The position numbers were made by a program, and so were the translations under genes. Source: Methylocystaceae bacterium (GTDB lineage: Bacteria > Pseudomonadota > Alphaproteobacteria > Rhizobiales > Beijerinckiaceae). Taken from it: a stretch of 48,499 nucleotides of DNA. The stretch covers positions 1 through 48,499 of the forward strand of contig BJGJ01000011.1 in assembly GCA_014190435.1 (NCBI GenBank). Direction: 5' to 3'. Below the pieces are notes generated by a model. It was not told where the DNA came from, did not search any database, and saw only the letters and a list, made by a program, of their open reading frames with translations. Of the stretch, positions 16,326 through 24,642 are shown in pieces. How positions within the stretch are numbered: the stretch's first letter is position 1; each line of letters opens with the position of its first letter.

Positions 16326-17075
16326 TTGTTAGAATATGATCATCGGGCGCAGCGCCTTTTTGTCCCTGCCAGATTGGAAGCTGGCCAAGTAGTCGCAGTT
16401 CCTGCCGAATCGCTTAATTATCTACTTAATGTGCTTCGTCTACGAACAGGCGCAGGGGTTCATATCTTCAACGGACTAGATGGCGAATTTCGCGCCGTCT
16501 TGCGGCTTGAGGGTAAACGTTCTGCGCATTTTGAAGTCCAGACGCAGTTGCGTGAGCAGTCACAACGACCAAACCTTGATTACTGTTTTGCGCCGCTTAA
16601 ACAGGCTCGTCTGGACTATATGGTCCAAAAAGCCACAGAAATGGGCGTAGGATGTTTACGTCCGATAATTACCAGTTACACCCAGATCCGGAAAGTGAAC
16701 ATGGATCGTTTGCGGGCCAACGTTATTGAGGCGGCAGAACAGTGTGGGGTGTTGGCGGTGCCAGAACTTTTCTCGCCTGTTTCTTTGCCTGTATTTTTGG
16801 AGGCTTCACCGCCGCAGATGCTGTTCGTTTTTTGCGATGAGAAGGCTCAGACAGGCAATCCATTTAAGAGCTTATCAGGTCATATTGCCGCCAGCGTGAG
16901 CCTTATTATTGGACCAGAGGGCGGCTTTGATGACCATGAAAGGCAGCTGATCCTCAGCTATCCCAATGTCGTTTGTCTCTCTTTGGGGCCGCGCATTTTG
17001 CGCGCTGATACAGCTGCAGTTGCTGCGTTGACAATTGTTCAGGCAGCTTTGGGAGACTGGGGCAACGCCAGCTAA
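16326..17075 (+). CDS. rsmE: 16S rRNA (uracil-1498-N3)-methyltransferase
   Basis: SAM-dependent SPOUT methyltransferase acting on helix 44 of 16S rRNA. The 249-aa protein has an N-terminal PUA-like domain (AQRLFVPARLEAG, HIFNGLDGEF) and the knotted SPOUT domain with YMVQKATEMGVGCLRPI, SLIIGPEGGFDDHE (about 192-206) and LSLGPRILRADTAAVAAL. The only start available in frame is TTG at 16326, with GAGAG six bases upstream, because an in-frame TGA lies at 16314. An ATG at 16313 in another frame reads MREN and then stops, so either TTG is used or there is a small frameshift near the start. The catalytic core is intact. Confidence 0.92.
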   Translation: MLEYDHRAQRLFVPARLEAGQVVAVPAESLNYLLNVLRLRTGAGVHIFNGLDGEFRAVLRLEGKRSAHFEVQTQLREQSQRPNLDYCFAPLKQARLDYMVQKATEMGVGCLRPIITSYTQIRKVNMDRLRANVIEAAEQCGVLAVPELFSPVSLPVFLEASPPQMLFVFCDEKAQTGNPFKSLSGHIAASVSLIIGPEGGFDDHERQLILSYPNVVCLSLGPRILRADTAAVAALTIVQAALGDWGNAS

Positions 17076-17327
17076 ATCTGGCCAGGAGAACTAAAATTAA
17101 GATTTTGACAAGCTTTATTGCCGTCTTTGCCTAGCGCGGGGTAAAAGCGACACGATCCTGCCATGATGTTTGTTTTTAGTGTGGGTAGATAAAGGAAGCG
17201 GCGGCCTATTCGCCCTGACGCAATATCTCGTCAGTAGTCGCTTCGAAGGATAGACAGCCCTATGAGAGGGAAGCAGGCTTGGCCCATAGGCCAGATCAGT
17301 ATCTCAAAAGGCGCGGAGACGACGTAA

Positions 17328-17660
17328 ATGCAGACACCAAAACCCCATGGCTTCTTTACTACCGCTCGGGAAGCAGCATGTGTGTTCGGACTGATTGCCA
17401 TTGCGGCCGTCTCAACACCCGCCCAGGCTGAAAATGCATCCAATTGTGCGCGTTATGGCGCAGATTATGTCGCTGTATCAGGATCCAGCAATTGCGTTCG
17501 CGTTGGCGGACATGTCCGGGTTAATAATTTACCCCGGAGTTCTGGTGCGCCTTTAGCCTATGCTCCAGATCAAAAGGGACTGTATCAAACGGCTGCTGCG
17601 GGCTCACAGCTCCAATTGCTTTCCCCCTTTGCGTTGCTGAATGAAATTCTACCCCGCTAA
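17328..17660 (+). CDS. Small exported protein resembling the N-terminus of rhizobial porins
   Basis: 110 aa with GGAG nine bases before the ATG. A signal peptide (about 15-35, cleavage near AQAEN) is followed by NCARYGADYVAVSGSSNCVR and VGGHVRVN. This resembles the start of Porin_2 proteins of Hyphomicrobiales, where a Cys-Pro-x-Tyr-Gly, Gly-x-x-x-Cys-Ile-x-Ile-Gly-Gly block precedes the first barrel strand. Here the protein ends after about 75 mature residues with a hydrophobic Leu/Pro tail and no barrel. It could be a genuine small protein or a truncated porin. Convergent with gshA (14-base gap). Confidence 0.55.
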   Translation: MQTPKPHGFFTTAREAACVFGLIAIAAVSTPAQAENASNCARYGADYVAVSGSSNCVRVGGHVRVNNLPRSSGAPLAYAPDQKGLYQTAAAGSQLQLLSPFALLNEILPR

Positions 17661-17674
17661 CGGCGTTTTTCAGC

Positions 17675-19063
17675 TTAGATTGGTAAGACGCAATCAACAA
17701 AAGCAGGGTCAATAGAGCCGCGCCAAGGACCGCCAAAGTCCTCGAGTCTCCTTTGAGCTAAAGTTTTTCCATCTTCGATAATTTCTTCAATGGGCGCGAG
17801 ATAAACGCGTTCATCACGACCCTCTTTGTCGAACTTCGCTCGGCGCTTGAGGCCATTGTTCGCTATGACGAGAAGATCCCGGGCGATATCTCTAATCTTG
17901 CGTTGATCGATCTCGGCTTCTAGCGCTTGAATTGACGCATCTTGCCGAAGCCTCTCAAGCATTTCAGCCGACCAGGTTTTGGTGAGCTGGCGCGCCTCAT
18001 CAAGCGCCAGACGATCATAATAAAGGCCTGCAAAAATTGCCGGCAACGCTGTCATGTGGCTTCGTGGTCCGCCATCAGCGCCGCGCATTTCAAGGTATGT
18101 TTTTAAGCGGACTTCAGGAAAAATCGTTGATAGATGATTTGCCCAGTCAGAGAGGGTCGCTTGAACGCCGGGCAATTGCGTTAAATGACCAGCGAGCAAA
18201 TCTTTGAAATTAGAACCGGCAACATCATGATAAATATCGCCGCGTTTAACAAAATACATCGGCACATCGAGTGCATAATCGACATATTGCTCAAATCCGA
18301 AGCCTGGCTCAAAAGCAAAGGGCAGCATTCCAGTTCGATCTTTATCGGTATCGCGCCAGATCCAAGAACGTTGAGACAAGCGGCCAGTTGGAATGCCGTC
18401 AAGAAATGGGGAATTAGCAAATAAGGCAGTAATAATCGGCTGAAGGGCAAGACCAACACGCAGTTTTTCAACCATATCCGCTTCTGATATAAAATCGAGA
18501 TTAACCTGAATAGTGGCCGTGCGAAACATCATATCAAGGCCAAGCGCGCCAACTTTCGGCATATATCGCGACATGATTCCATAACGCTGCTTGGGCATGA
18601 CCGGGGTTTCTGCGCGGCTCCATTTGGGGCTTGCGCCAAGGTCAAGAAACTTTATGTCCAAGGGGTTCGCCACAGCTGCAAGGGCGCTGAAGTGGACATT
18701 GAGTTCTTCTGATGTGGCGTGAACATCGAGCAAGGGCGCGCCAGAAAGTTCAAATTGCCCGCCCGGTTCAAGTGAAAGCGCGCCGCCGCCCTTTGGGTCC
18801 GCGAGGCCGATCAGGAAATCCCGATCGAGGATTGGCTCCCAGCCAAGCGCCGCTTGCATGCCCTCGAGTAATTGCTGAATACCGCCGCGCTCATTGTTTT
18901 TTTGATAGGGCACAGGCGTATGCGTGGTGCCATAAAACGGAATTTTTTCGTGCTCTGTGCCCAGATGGAGTTGCGCCGCTTCACTTTTACAACCCGCTTC
19001 AAACCATGAAATGAGCGCTGCACGGGAAGTTATGGGTGTTGTGTCGGAGACGTCGCGAGCCAT
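17675..19063 (-). CDS. gshA: Glutamate-cysteine ligase (GCS2 type)
   Basis: First, ATP-dependent step of glutathione synthesis: gamma-glutamylcysteine from glutamate and cysteine. The 462-aa protein belongs to the plant/alphaproteobacterial type (class 3). Marks are LGTEHEKIPFY, SLEPGGQFELSG, SRYMPKVGALGLDMMFRTAT, QVNLDF, NSPFLDG, MYFVKRGDIYHD and LKTYLEMRGADGG. Cytoplasmic; length normal. It is followed on the same strand, upstream, by a 226-base spacer and the TPR lipoprotein gene, also on the minus strand. Confidence 0.95.
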   Translation of the reverse strand: MARDVSDTTPITSRAALISWFEAGCKSEAAQLHLGTEHEKIPFYGTTHTPVPYQKNNERGGIQQLLEGMQAALGWEPILDRDFLIGLADPKGGGALSLEPGGQFELSGAPLLDVHATSEELNVHFSALAAVANPLDIKFLDLGASPKWSRAETPVMPKQRYGIMSRYMPKVGALGLDMMFRTATIQVNLDFISEADMVEKLRVGLALQPIITALFANSPFLDGIPTGRLSQRSWIWRDTDKDRTGMLPFAFEPGFGFEQYVDYALDVPMYFVKRGDIYHDVAGSNFKDLLAGHLTQLPGVQATLSDWANHLSTIFPEVRLKTYLEMRGADGGPRSHMTALPAIFAGLYYDRLALDEARQLTKTWSAEMLERLRQDASIQALEAEIDQRKIRDIARDLLVIANNGLKRRAKFDKEGRDERVYLAPIEEIIEDGKTLAQRRLEDFGGPWRGSIDPAFVDCVLPI

Positions 19064-19289
19064 GAAGAAACGAGTTCCCCTAGAGGTATATGCATTAACT
19101 CAATCTGCTTTGCGAAACAGCGACTACCGCAAGGCGAAGAAAGTGTGAAAGCAAGCTTATTATTTCAAGACGAAAGCTAAGAGCCGCGGCCAACCGACGA
19201 CCGATGACGAACCGCCTTGGTCCATGGGTATCGAACGCATGGATTGCCGCAAAACTGGGCAAGGCGCAAGGGGAAGCGGCAGGCGTTAC

Positions 19290-20162
19290 TTAGCCGTGCG
19301 CGCCAACACGAGGGGGGATCTGTTGACTCGAGTCGAGTTGTGTCGCGCGTTGGTAGCATTCTTGAGATTTTTGCTTATTTCCAGTTTTTTCATAGGCTAG
19401 CCCAAGCCAAGCCCAAGCTTGGGCGCTTTTATTATTGACGTTTAAGGCGGCATTAAAATCTTCGATAGCTTTGTCATACTTTCCGATCGCTACAAGACTC
19501 TCCCCGCGCGCCTGGTAGGGAGCAAAGACAAAGGGGTCTCGGTCAATTGCGTTATCGAAGTCAGTGACAGCTCGAGTGTAGTCGTTACGTTTTTGATAGA
19601 TGAGCCCGCGGGAATGAAAAGCTTGAGCGCTTTCTGGATTAATCCGGATGGCCGTATCGAGATCAGATAAGGCCTGATCAAGATTGCCTTGCGCTCGCAA
19701 AAGATTCGCGCGACCGACATAAGCGGGTGCATGATTAGGATTAGCGGCAATAGCCCGATCGAAATCAGCGCGCGCCGCATCATTATGGCCCATCTGTCGC
19801 TCAGCAAGGGCGCGATTGGTATAGGCGGCAGCGCTGTTTGGATCGAGTTTTGCGGCTTCTGTAAAATCAGCGATCGCTTCAGAAAATCGACCAACGCGGG
19901 CGTAGGCAGCGCCGCGTGTATTATAGGCTTCAGCGCTGGAGGGATTGCGTTTTATGACTTCGGTAAGGGAGTCAATATTCGTCGCCGCTGCTTTAGGATC
20001 TGTGTCAGAAATTTCAGCGATTCCCCGCCCAGGCGGCCGTATGCCCATGGCTGTCTCGCAGCCCGCAAGGGCAAGTGCAGCAATTAGTGACGCTGCCAAG
20101 GAGATAGCAGAGTTTTTATAGAAACGCGGGCGAGCTGGCGTCGCCGCATGGTCTAGACCCAT
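19290..20162 (-). CDS. TPR-repeat lipoprotein
   Basis: 290 aa. The N-terminus has a hydrophobic segment ending in the lipobox LALAGCET (Cys about residue 34), so it should be lipidated and face the periplasm. Residues about 60-280 contain at least six tetratricopeptide repeats, e.g. AEAYNTRGAAYARVGRFSEA, AAYTNRALAERQMGHNDAA, APAYVGRANLLRAQGNLDQA and AQAFHSRGLIYQKRNDYTRA. It is a protein-protein interaction scaffold of the outer envelope, comparable in layout with NlpI, though orthology is not claimed. Located between gshA and rpsU on the same strand. Confidence 0.85.
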   Translation of the reverse strand: MGLDHAATPARPRFYKNSAISLAASLIAALALAGCETAMGIRPPGRGIAEISDTDPKAAATNIDSLTEVIKRNPSSAEAYNTRGAAYARVGRFSEAIADFTEAAKLDPNSAAAYTNRALAERQMGHNDAARADFDRAIAANPNHAPAYVGRANLLRAQGNLDQALSDLDTAIRINPESAQAFHSRGLIYQKRNDYTRAVTDFDNAIDRDPFVFAPYQARGESLVAIGKYDKAIEDFNAALNVNNKSAQAWAWLGLAYEKTGNKQKSQECYQRATQLDSSQQIPPRVGAHG

Positions 20163-20279
20163 GCCGTCAGATCCTCTTGAGCAGATTTCGGGAATCGCCC
20201 CCGTAGCGGTCAGAATGTTTGCCGCGTCAACATTAATAAAATATGCTCTATAAGAGGAAATTCTAGAGGTTAGACAATT

Positions 20280-20513
20280 TTAGCGCGCAATAATCTTCGT
20301 CTTAATTGGCAGCAAGCCTTCGCGCTGCAATTTTTTGCGGGCGAGCTTGCGGGCGCGACGGACTGCTTCCGCTTTCTCACGCGCGCGCTTCTCAGAGGGT
20401 TTCTCGTAATGTCCGCGCAGCTTCATTTCACGAAAAATGCCTTCACGCTGCATCTTCTTTTTGAGAGCCTTCAGAGCCTGATCGACATTATTGTCACGAA
20501 CGAGAACTTGCAC
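20280..20513 (-). CDS. rpsU: 30S ribosomal protein S21
   Basis: 77-aa, very basic protein beginning (V/M)[16 protein letters not shown] and continuing [14 protein letters not shown] and [20 protein letters not shown], the standard S21 sequence. The frame is open to 20588, but the GTG at 20513 gives the conserved N-terminus and has AGGA nine bases upstream, so the 25 extra residues are not real. S21 binds the 30S platform near the anti-Shine-Dalgarno region. The C-terminal extension (about 10 residues) is common in Hyphomicrobiales. Confidence 0.95.
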   Translation of the reverse strand: MQVLVRDNNVDQALKALKKKMQREGIFREMKLRGHYEKPSEKRAREKAEAVRRARKLARKKLQREGLLPIKTKIIAR

Positions 20514-20741
20514 GAAAAACAATCCTGTAGTTAAGGGGGCGGACAAAGAAGCCCTGGAAAAGGTCATCCCTAAAATTAGGGACGACAATACAGACGCCTG
20601 CGGAGCGCCTGAGCCGTGCGCTGCAATAACAGAGAGATGTCGCTCTGTCCACGGCTGATTTGTCGCTTTTTGAGGCCTTAGAGAGAAGTTTTATCTTACT
20701 GTGGTAGGGGACTTTAGCGAAGCGCCTTGTTATTAACGCTC

Positions 20742-20754
20742 GTTACAATATAAC
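20742..20754 (+). promoter_or_regulatory. Zur-like operator of the zinc-uptake operon
   Basis: GTTACAATATAAC is a dyad with GTTA/TAAC arms; read on the minus strand and extended it is AATGTTATATTGTAAC, close to the alphaproteobacterial Zur pattern (GTTATAnnnTATAAC type). It lies 6 bases before the first ORF of the znu operon and ahead of the divergent rpsU. The match comes from memory of the consensus and from the zinc-related genes that follow. Confidence 0.55.
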
Positions 20755-20760
20755 ATTTTC

Positions 20761-20943
20761 ATGGGGAAACAAAACTTCTCAGAAGTTCAGCGCATGCGTC
20801 ATTTCAGTGAGGATGGGATCTCTACGAGGGTTCCAAAGGAAAATACGCCGACGGTGTTGTGCCGTTCGAGCGCCAGTAGGATGCTTATATTAGCTTTCGT
20901 GATCGGCAGCTTATGGGCCGGTTTCTATTGGGCGCTGACTTGA
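20761..20943 (+). CDS. 60-aa ORF with a C-terminal membrane helix, first in the znu operon
   Basis: ATG at 20761, only 6 bases after the Zur-like dyad; there is no ribosome site, so it would be translated from a leaderless or nearly leaderless message. The product has a polar N-terminal half (MGKQNFSEVQRMRHFSEDG) and one hydrophobic helix, MLILAFVIGSLWAGFYWAL, at the end. Its TGA overlaps an in-frame TTG codon of znuC (TTGA at 20940-20943), consistent with coupling. No family is recognised. It could also be a chance ORF in an untranslated leader. Confidence 0.4.
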   Translation: MGKQNFSEVQRMRHFSEDGISTRVPKENTPTVLCRSSASRMLILAFVIGSLWAGFYWALT

Positions 20944-21716
20944 TTCATCAAAACAAAAATGGTCGCGGTATCGAGCTGGTCAATCTTACGCTTGGGTATG
21001 ATCGGCGACCAGCAGTTCATCATCTGAGTGGAAAAATCGCGCCTGGCGTAGCGCTGGCGGTATGTGGCCCAAATGGCGCTGGAAAATCCACTTTGTTGAA
21101 AGCGCTGGCTGGGCTGTTGACGCCGATAGGCGGGCGTATTGATCATGACTATCCAGACCCTCGCGCCATTGCATATTTGCCGCAGATGATCGACATTGAT
21201 CGCAGCTTCCCAATAAATGTGAAAGATTTCATCGCTATGGGCGCTTTGCGCCGCATTGGTCTTTTTGGCGGACTAGCTGCCAAAGAATGTGATGGCGTTG
21301 AACAGGCGGTTCAGCGCGTAGGTCTTTCAGGTCTAGAGCATAGACCGATCGCGACCCTCTCGGGTGGCCAGATGCAGCGTGTTTTGTTTGCGCGCCTGAT
21401 AATGCAGAATGAGCCTGTTATTTTACTTGACGAGCCCTTTGGAGCGATTGATGAGGCGACAACAAAACATTTGCTGAATCTAATCGTTCATTGGTGCGCC
21501 GAGGGTCGTATAGTCATTACAGTATTACATGACTTAGAGCTTGCGCGACGCGTCTTTGCGCAGACATTGCTGCTTGCCCGACAATGTATCGCCTGGGGGC
21601 CAACGCAAGAAGTTTTGACTGAGGAAAATCTGCAAAAAGCGCGCGCAATGTCAGCAGCCTATGATGCGGAAGCGCGAGAATGTTTATTAGATGAAGCGAT
21701 CATTCATGATCACTGA
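20913..21716 (+). CDS. znuC: ABC transporter ATP-binding protein, zinc/manganese type
   Basis: 267-aa ATPase of the metal-type (cluster A-I/ZnuC-MntB) ABC importers. Walker A CGPNGAGKST (about 51-60), Q-loop YLPQMIDIDRSFP, signature LSGGQMQRVLFARL, Walker B VILLDEPFGAIDE, and switch His in ITVLHDLELA. Start: ATG at 20913 overlaps the 60-aa ORF; TTG at 20940 is an alternative whose first bases overlap that ORF's stop. Together with the permease, binding protein and COG0523 GTPase downstream it forms one operon. Zinc specificity is inferred from the Zur-like operator and the GTPase. Confidence 0.9.
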   Translation: MGRFLLGADLIHQNKNGRGIELVNLTLGYDRRPAVHHLSGKIAPGVALAVCGPNGAGKSTLLKALAGLLTPIGGRIDHDYPDPRAIAYLPQMIDIDRSFPINVKDFIAMGALRRIGLFGGLAAKECDGVEQAVQRVGLSGLEHRPIATLSGGQMQRVLFARLIMQNEPVILLDEPFGAIDEATTKHLLNLIVHWCAEGRIVITVLHDLELARRVFAQTLLLARQCIAWGPTQEVLTEENLQKARAMSAAYDAEARECLLDEAIIHDH

Positions 21717-22575
21717 TATCTTTATTTCGCCCTTCATAGAATATGAATTTATGCGTCGAGCGCTCGTAGGCTCTGTTTCGCTTGCGATGTCGGGAGCGCC
21801 TTTAGGTGTTTTTTTGATTTTACGTCGCATGTCATTGGCGGGGGATGCACTTTCCCATGCTATTTTACCTGGGGCGGCTGTTGGTTATCTCATTGCTGGA
21901 TTATCCTTGCCGGCAATGACGCTTGGCGGACTCATCGCAGGTCTTATAATCGCATTCGTAACCGGTTTAGCAGCTCGTTTTACAACCTTGCGCGAAGATG
22001 CCTCGCTTGCTGCTTTCTATCTTGTTTCCCTATCTCTGGGCGTCACGCTCGTGTCGATACGCGGTTCGAATGTTGATTTACTGCATATTTTATTTGGTTC
22101 TGTAGTTGGTCTTGATAGTCCGGCGCTTTTTATGCTTGTGAGCGTCAGCACTTTTTCGCTCCTCTGCTTAGCGCTTTTCTATCGAGCTTTTGTGATTGAT
22201 ACGTTGGATCCTATTTTTCTTCGTCAGACCATCAAAATCAGTGAAGTTGTCCCATTTTTATTTCTTGCGCTTGTTGTGCTTAATCTTGTTGCAGGATTTC
22301 ATGCTTTAGGCACGTTAATGGCGGTTGGCTTAATCATGCTGCCAGCAGCGGCAGCGCGGTTGTGGAGCTTTCAGCTTGTGGTTGCTTTGCCGCTAGCTGC
22401 AGGCTTTGGCGTTTTTAGCGCCTACACTGGCCTCGTATTTTCAAATGAAACTGGCGCGCCAACGGGACCAGCAATCATTCTCGTTGCTGGAATTTGCTAT
22501 ATTGCCTCGCTTTTCTTTGGTCGCGCTGGCGGTATTTTACGATTACGGCGGCCTAGCAGCCATCTAGAAGGATAA
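21706..22575 (+). CDS. znuB: ABC transporter permease, zinc/manganese type
   Basis: 289-aa ABC-3 family permease with about eight to nine hydrophobic helices. Diagnostic stretches are ILRRMSLAGDALSHAILPGAAVGYL near the N-terminus and FHALGTLMAVGLIMLPAAAARL towards the C-terminus. The frame is open from 21691, but the ATG at 21706 (MITDIFISPF) overlaps the znuC stop and is the more likely start. Translationally coupled with znuC. Forms the membrane channel of the importer. The gene ends 3 bases before the binding-protein gene. Confidence 0.9.
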   Translation: MITDIFISPFIEYEFMRRALVGSVSLAMSGAPLGVFLILRRMSLAGDALSHAILPGAAVGYLIAGLSLPAMTLGGLIAGLIIAFVTGLAARFTTLREDASLAAFYLVSLSLGVTLVSIRGSNVDLLHILFGSVVGLDSPALFMLVSVSTFSLLCLALFYRAFVIDTLDPIFLRQTIKISEVVPFLFLALVVLNLVAGFHALGTLMAVGLIMLPAAAARLWSFQLVVALPLAAGFGVFSAYTGLVFSNETGAPTGPAIILVAGICYIASLFFGRAGGILRLRRPSSHLEG

Positions 22576-22578
22576 ATT

Positions 22579-23472
22579 ATGCTCTTCCGGCTCACCTTTT
22601 TTTGTGTTTATTTTTCATGTTTCATTATCGTAGCGTCCCTAACTTCTCCAACGCATGCAGAGATAAAAAAAATCTCTGTAGTAGCGAGTTTTTCCATAAT
22701 CGGCGATTTAGTCCAGCAGGTGGGCAGGGATCATGTTAGCGTGACGACGATTGTTGGCCCCGAAGAAGATGCCCACGTCTATCAACCTAGCCCTGCAGAC
22801 GTCCGAAAAATTACCCAAGCAGAAATAATTTTTATAAATGGATTGGGTTTTGAGGGATGGTTATCGCGATTGATTAACGCAACAAAAAGTAAAGGGGCTG
22901 TCATAGACTTAAGCAGTGAGATTAAGGCGCGACAGAGTCAGGGGGAAATTGATCCCCACGTCTGGCAGGACGTCAATAATGTGAAAATTTACATACAAGA
23001 AATTTGTCAGGCGCTGATAGCAATCGACCCGAATAACGGTGCGGATTATCAAAAAAATAGCCAATTATATATTGATAAACTTTCGAAATTAGATGATGAA
23101 ATTGTTAAATCTTTGACGAATATCCCTCTAGATGATCGTCGGGTTGTTTCTACGCACGATGCTTTTGGATATTTTTCAGCTCGCTATGGCATCACTTTTT
23201 TAGCCCCTCAGGGCGTTTCAACTGAGGCTGAAGCGAGTGCAAGAGACATTGCGCGGATCATTGATGCAGCGAAGGCCAAAAAAGTTAAGGCCGTATTTTT
23301 AGAAAATGTCTCTGATCCCAGACTGGCAAAGAGTATTTCTGCCGAGACCAGTGCTCGTCTTGGCGGTACGCTTTATTCTGATAGTCTGACAGGTGCAAAA
23401 GGAGACGGCGCGACCTATATCGAAATGATGCGCCACAATGTCAAAGAAATAGTCAGGGCCTTGAATCCATGA
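22579..23472 (+). CDS. znuA: Metal-binding periplasmic protein of the ZnuA/TroA family
   Basis: 297 aa. Signal peptide (hydrophobic 3-22, cleavage near THAEI), then the cluster A-I fold. Metal ligands are expected at the His of EEDAHVYQPSP, the His of DPHVWQD, the His of VSTHDAFGYF, and an acidic residue near LYSDSL. The long His-rich loop of classical ZnuA is absent, so affinity or specificity may differ (MntC/AztC-like). The operator upstream and the COG0523 GTPase downstream still point to zinc. The start is an ATG 3 bases after znuB. Confidence 0.85.
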   Translation: MLFRLTFFCVYFSCFIIVASLTSPTHAEIKKISVVASFSIIGDLVQQVGRDHVSVTTIVGPEEDAHVYQPSPADVRKITQAEIIFINGLGFEGWLSRLINATKSKGAVIDLSSEIKARQSQGEIDPHVWQDVNNVKIYIQEICQALIAIDPNNGADYQKNSQLYIDKLSKLDDEIVKSLTNIPLDDRRVVSTHDAFGYFSARYGITFLAPQGVSTEAEASARDIARIIDAAKAKKVKAVFLENVSDPRLAKSISAETSARLGGTLYSDSLTGAKGDGATYIEMMRHNVKEIVRALNP

Positions 23473-23515
23473 CTTACAATAAGCTTAGACTTGAGAAAAA
23501 AAATAGGAGTAAGTC

Positions 23516-24616
23516 TTGAGCAATAAAATTCCTGTCACGGTAATTACGGGCTATTTAGGCGCAGGAAAAACGACTTTACTCAATCGTATTCTAAGCGAGC
23601 CACATGGCCGTCGTTACGCCGTCATTGTAAATGAGTTTGGCGAAATTGGCATTGATAATGATTTAGTCGTTGGCACAGATGAAGAAATCTTCGAAATGAA
23701 CAATGGGTGTATCTGCTGTACTGTGCGCGGAGATTTGATCAGAATTATTGAAGGCTTGATGCGGCGGCGAGGTAAGTTTGACGCAATTATTGTTGAAACA
23801 ACTGGCCTTGCAGATCCAGCTCCAGTCGCCCAAACTTTCTTCGTTGATGCAGATGTAAAAGACGCCGCGCGATTGGATGCTGTTGTAACGCTCGCTGATG
23901 CTAAATTTCTTAGCGAAAGATTGAAGGATGCGCCTGAAGCAAAGTCACAAATCGCCTTCGCTGATGTAATTATTTTAAATAAAGTTGATCTTGTGACGAG
24001 CACTGAATTGAGTGAAGTAGAGGCGCGTATACGAGGCATAAATCCTTATGCAACTTTGCATCGATCGGTAAAAGCGGACATTCCCCTCAAGGTTCTATTA
24101 GATCAAAATGCATTTGATCTTGAGCGTATTTTGAAAATAGAGCCCCGCTTTCTTGCGCAGGATGATTTAGTTTTGGATCAGCGTGGTCATGCGCATCAAG
24201 AAGATGGCCATCAGTGCGGAGAAGGGTGTGATCATGACCACGATCATTCTGAGCCGGCGCATCAACATCATGCTCATAGGCATCATCATCTGGAGGCAAT
24301 TCATGATACGGAGATCCAATCGGTCTCCGTTCGCTATGAAGGCGAGGTAAATCCTGAGCGCTTTGTTCCCTGGTTGAATGATTTTGTTCAGCGAGAGGGC
24401 GCGGATATTTTGCGCTGCAAGGGTATCGTGGCTTTAAAGGATGAGCCGAGACGGTTTGTTTTTCAGGGCGTCCATATGATCTTAGATGGCGATTTGCAGC
24501 GAGAGTGGCGGGAGGATGAAAAGCGCGAGACGCGGCTTGTATTCATTGGACGTAATTTGAAAGAAGCAGACATTCGGAAAGGTTTTGCTTCAACTCATGA
24601 CGGTTCAGTTCAGTAG
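23516..24616 (+). CDS. COG0523 GTPase (CobW/ZNG1-type zinc metallochaperone)
   Basis: 366-aa G3E-family GTPase. Walker [13 protein letters not shown] (11-22), the metal-binding CxCC of [13 protein letters not shown] (Cys 65, 67, 68), [11 protein letters not shown], and the base-recognition NKVD. A linker (about 222-266) is very rich in His, Asp and Glu with a CGEGC, followed by the C-terminal CobW_C domain ([17 protein letters not shown]). The start is TTG at 23516 with AGGAG seven bases upstream. Next to znuCBA, the likely job is delivery of zinc to enzymes under zinc limitation; a cobalamin role is less likely. Last gene of the operon before the IS element. Confidence 0.9.
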   Translation: MSNKIPVTVITGYLGAGKTTLLNRILSEPHGRRYAVIVNEFGEIGIDNDLVVGTDEEIFEMNNGCICCTVRGDLIRIIEGLMRRRGKFDAIIVETTGLADPAPVAQTFFVDADVKDAARLDAVVTLADAKFLSERLKDAPEAKSQIAFADVIILNKVDLVTSTELSEVEARIRGINPYATLHRSVKADIPLKVLLDQNAFDLERILKIEPRFLAQDDLVLDQRGHAHQEDGHQCGEGCDHDHDHSEPAHQHHAHRHHHLEAIHDTEIQSVSVRYEGEVNPERFVPWLNDFVQREGADILRCKGIVALKDEPRRFVFQGVHMILDGDLQREWREDEKRETRLVFIGRNLKEADIRKGFASTHDGSVQ

Positions 24617-24642
24617 TTATTTCTAGCAGATTTTTTTAAATA

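Noticed and set aside
19064-19289. Possible tRNA or small RNA between gshA and the TPR lipoprotein gene
   Set aside because: No cloverleaf with a TTCGA/TTCAA loop and acceptor stem could be built; no clear promoter plus terminator.
23614-24039. 141-aa ORF antisense to the COG0523 GTPase gene
   Set aside because: Mirror of a well-supported gene on the other strand; no motif or ribosome site.
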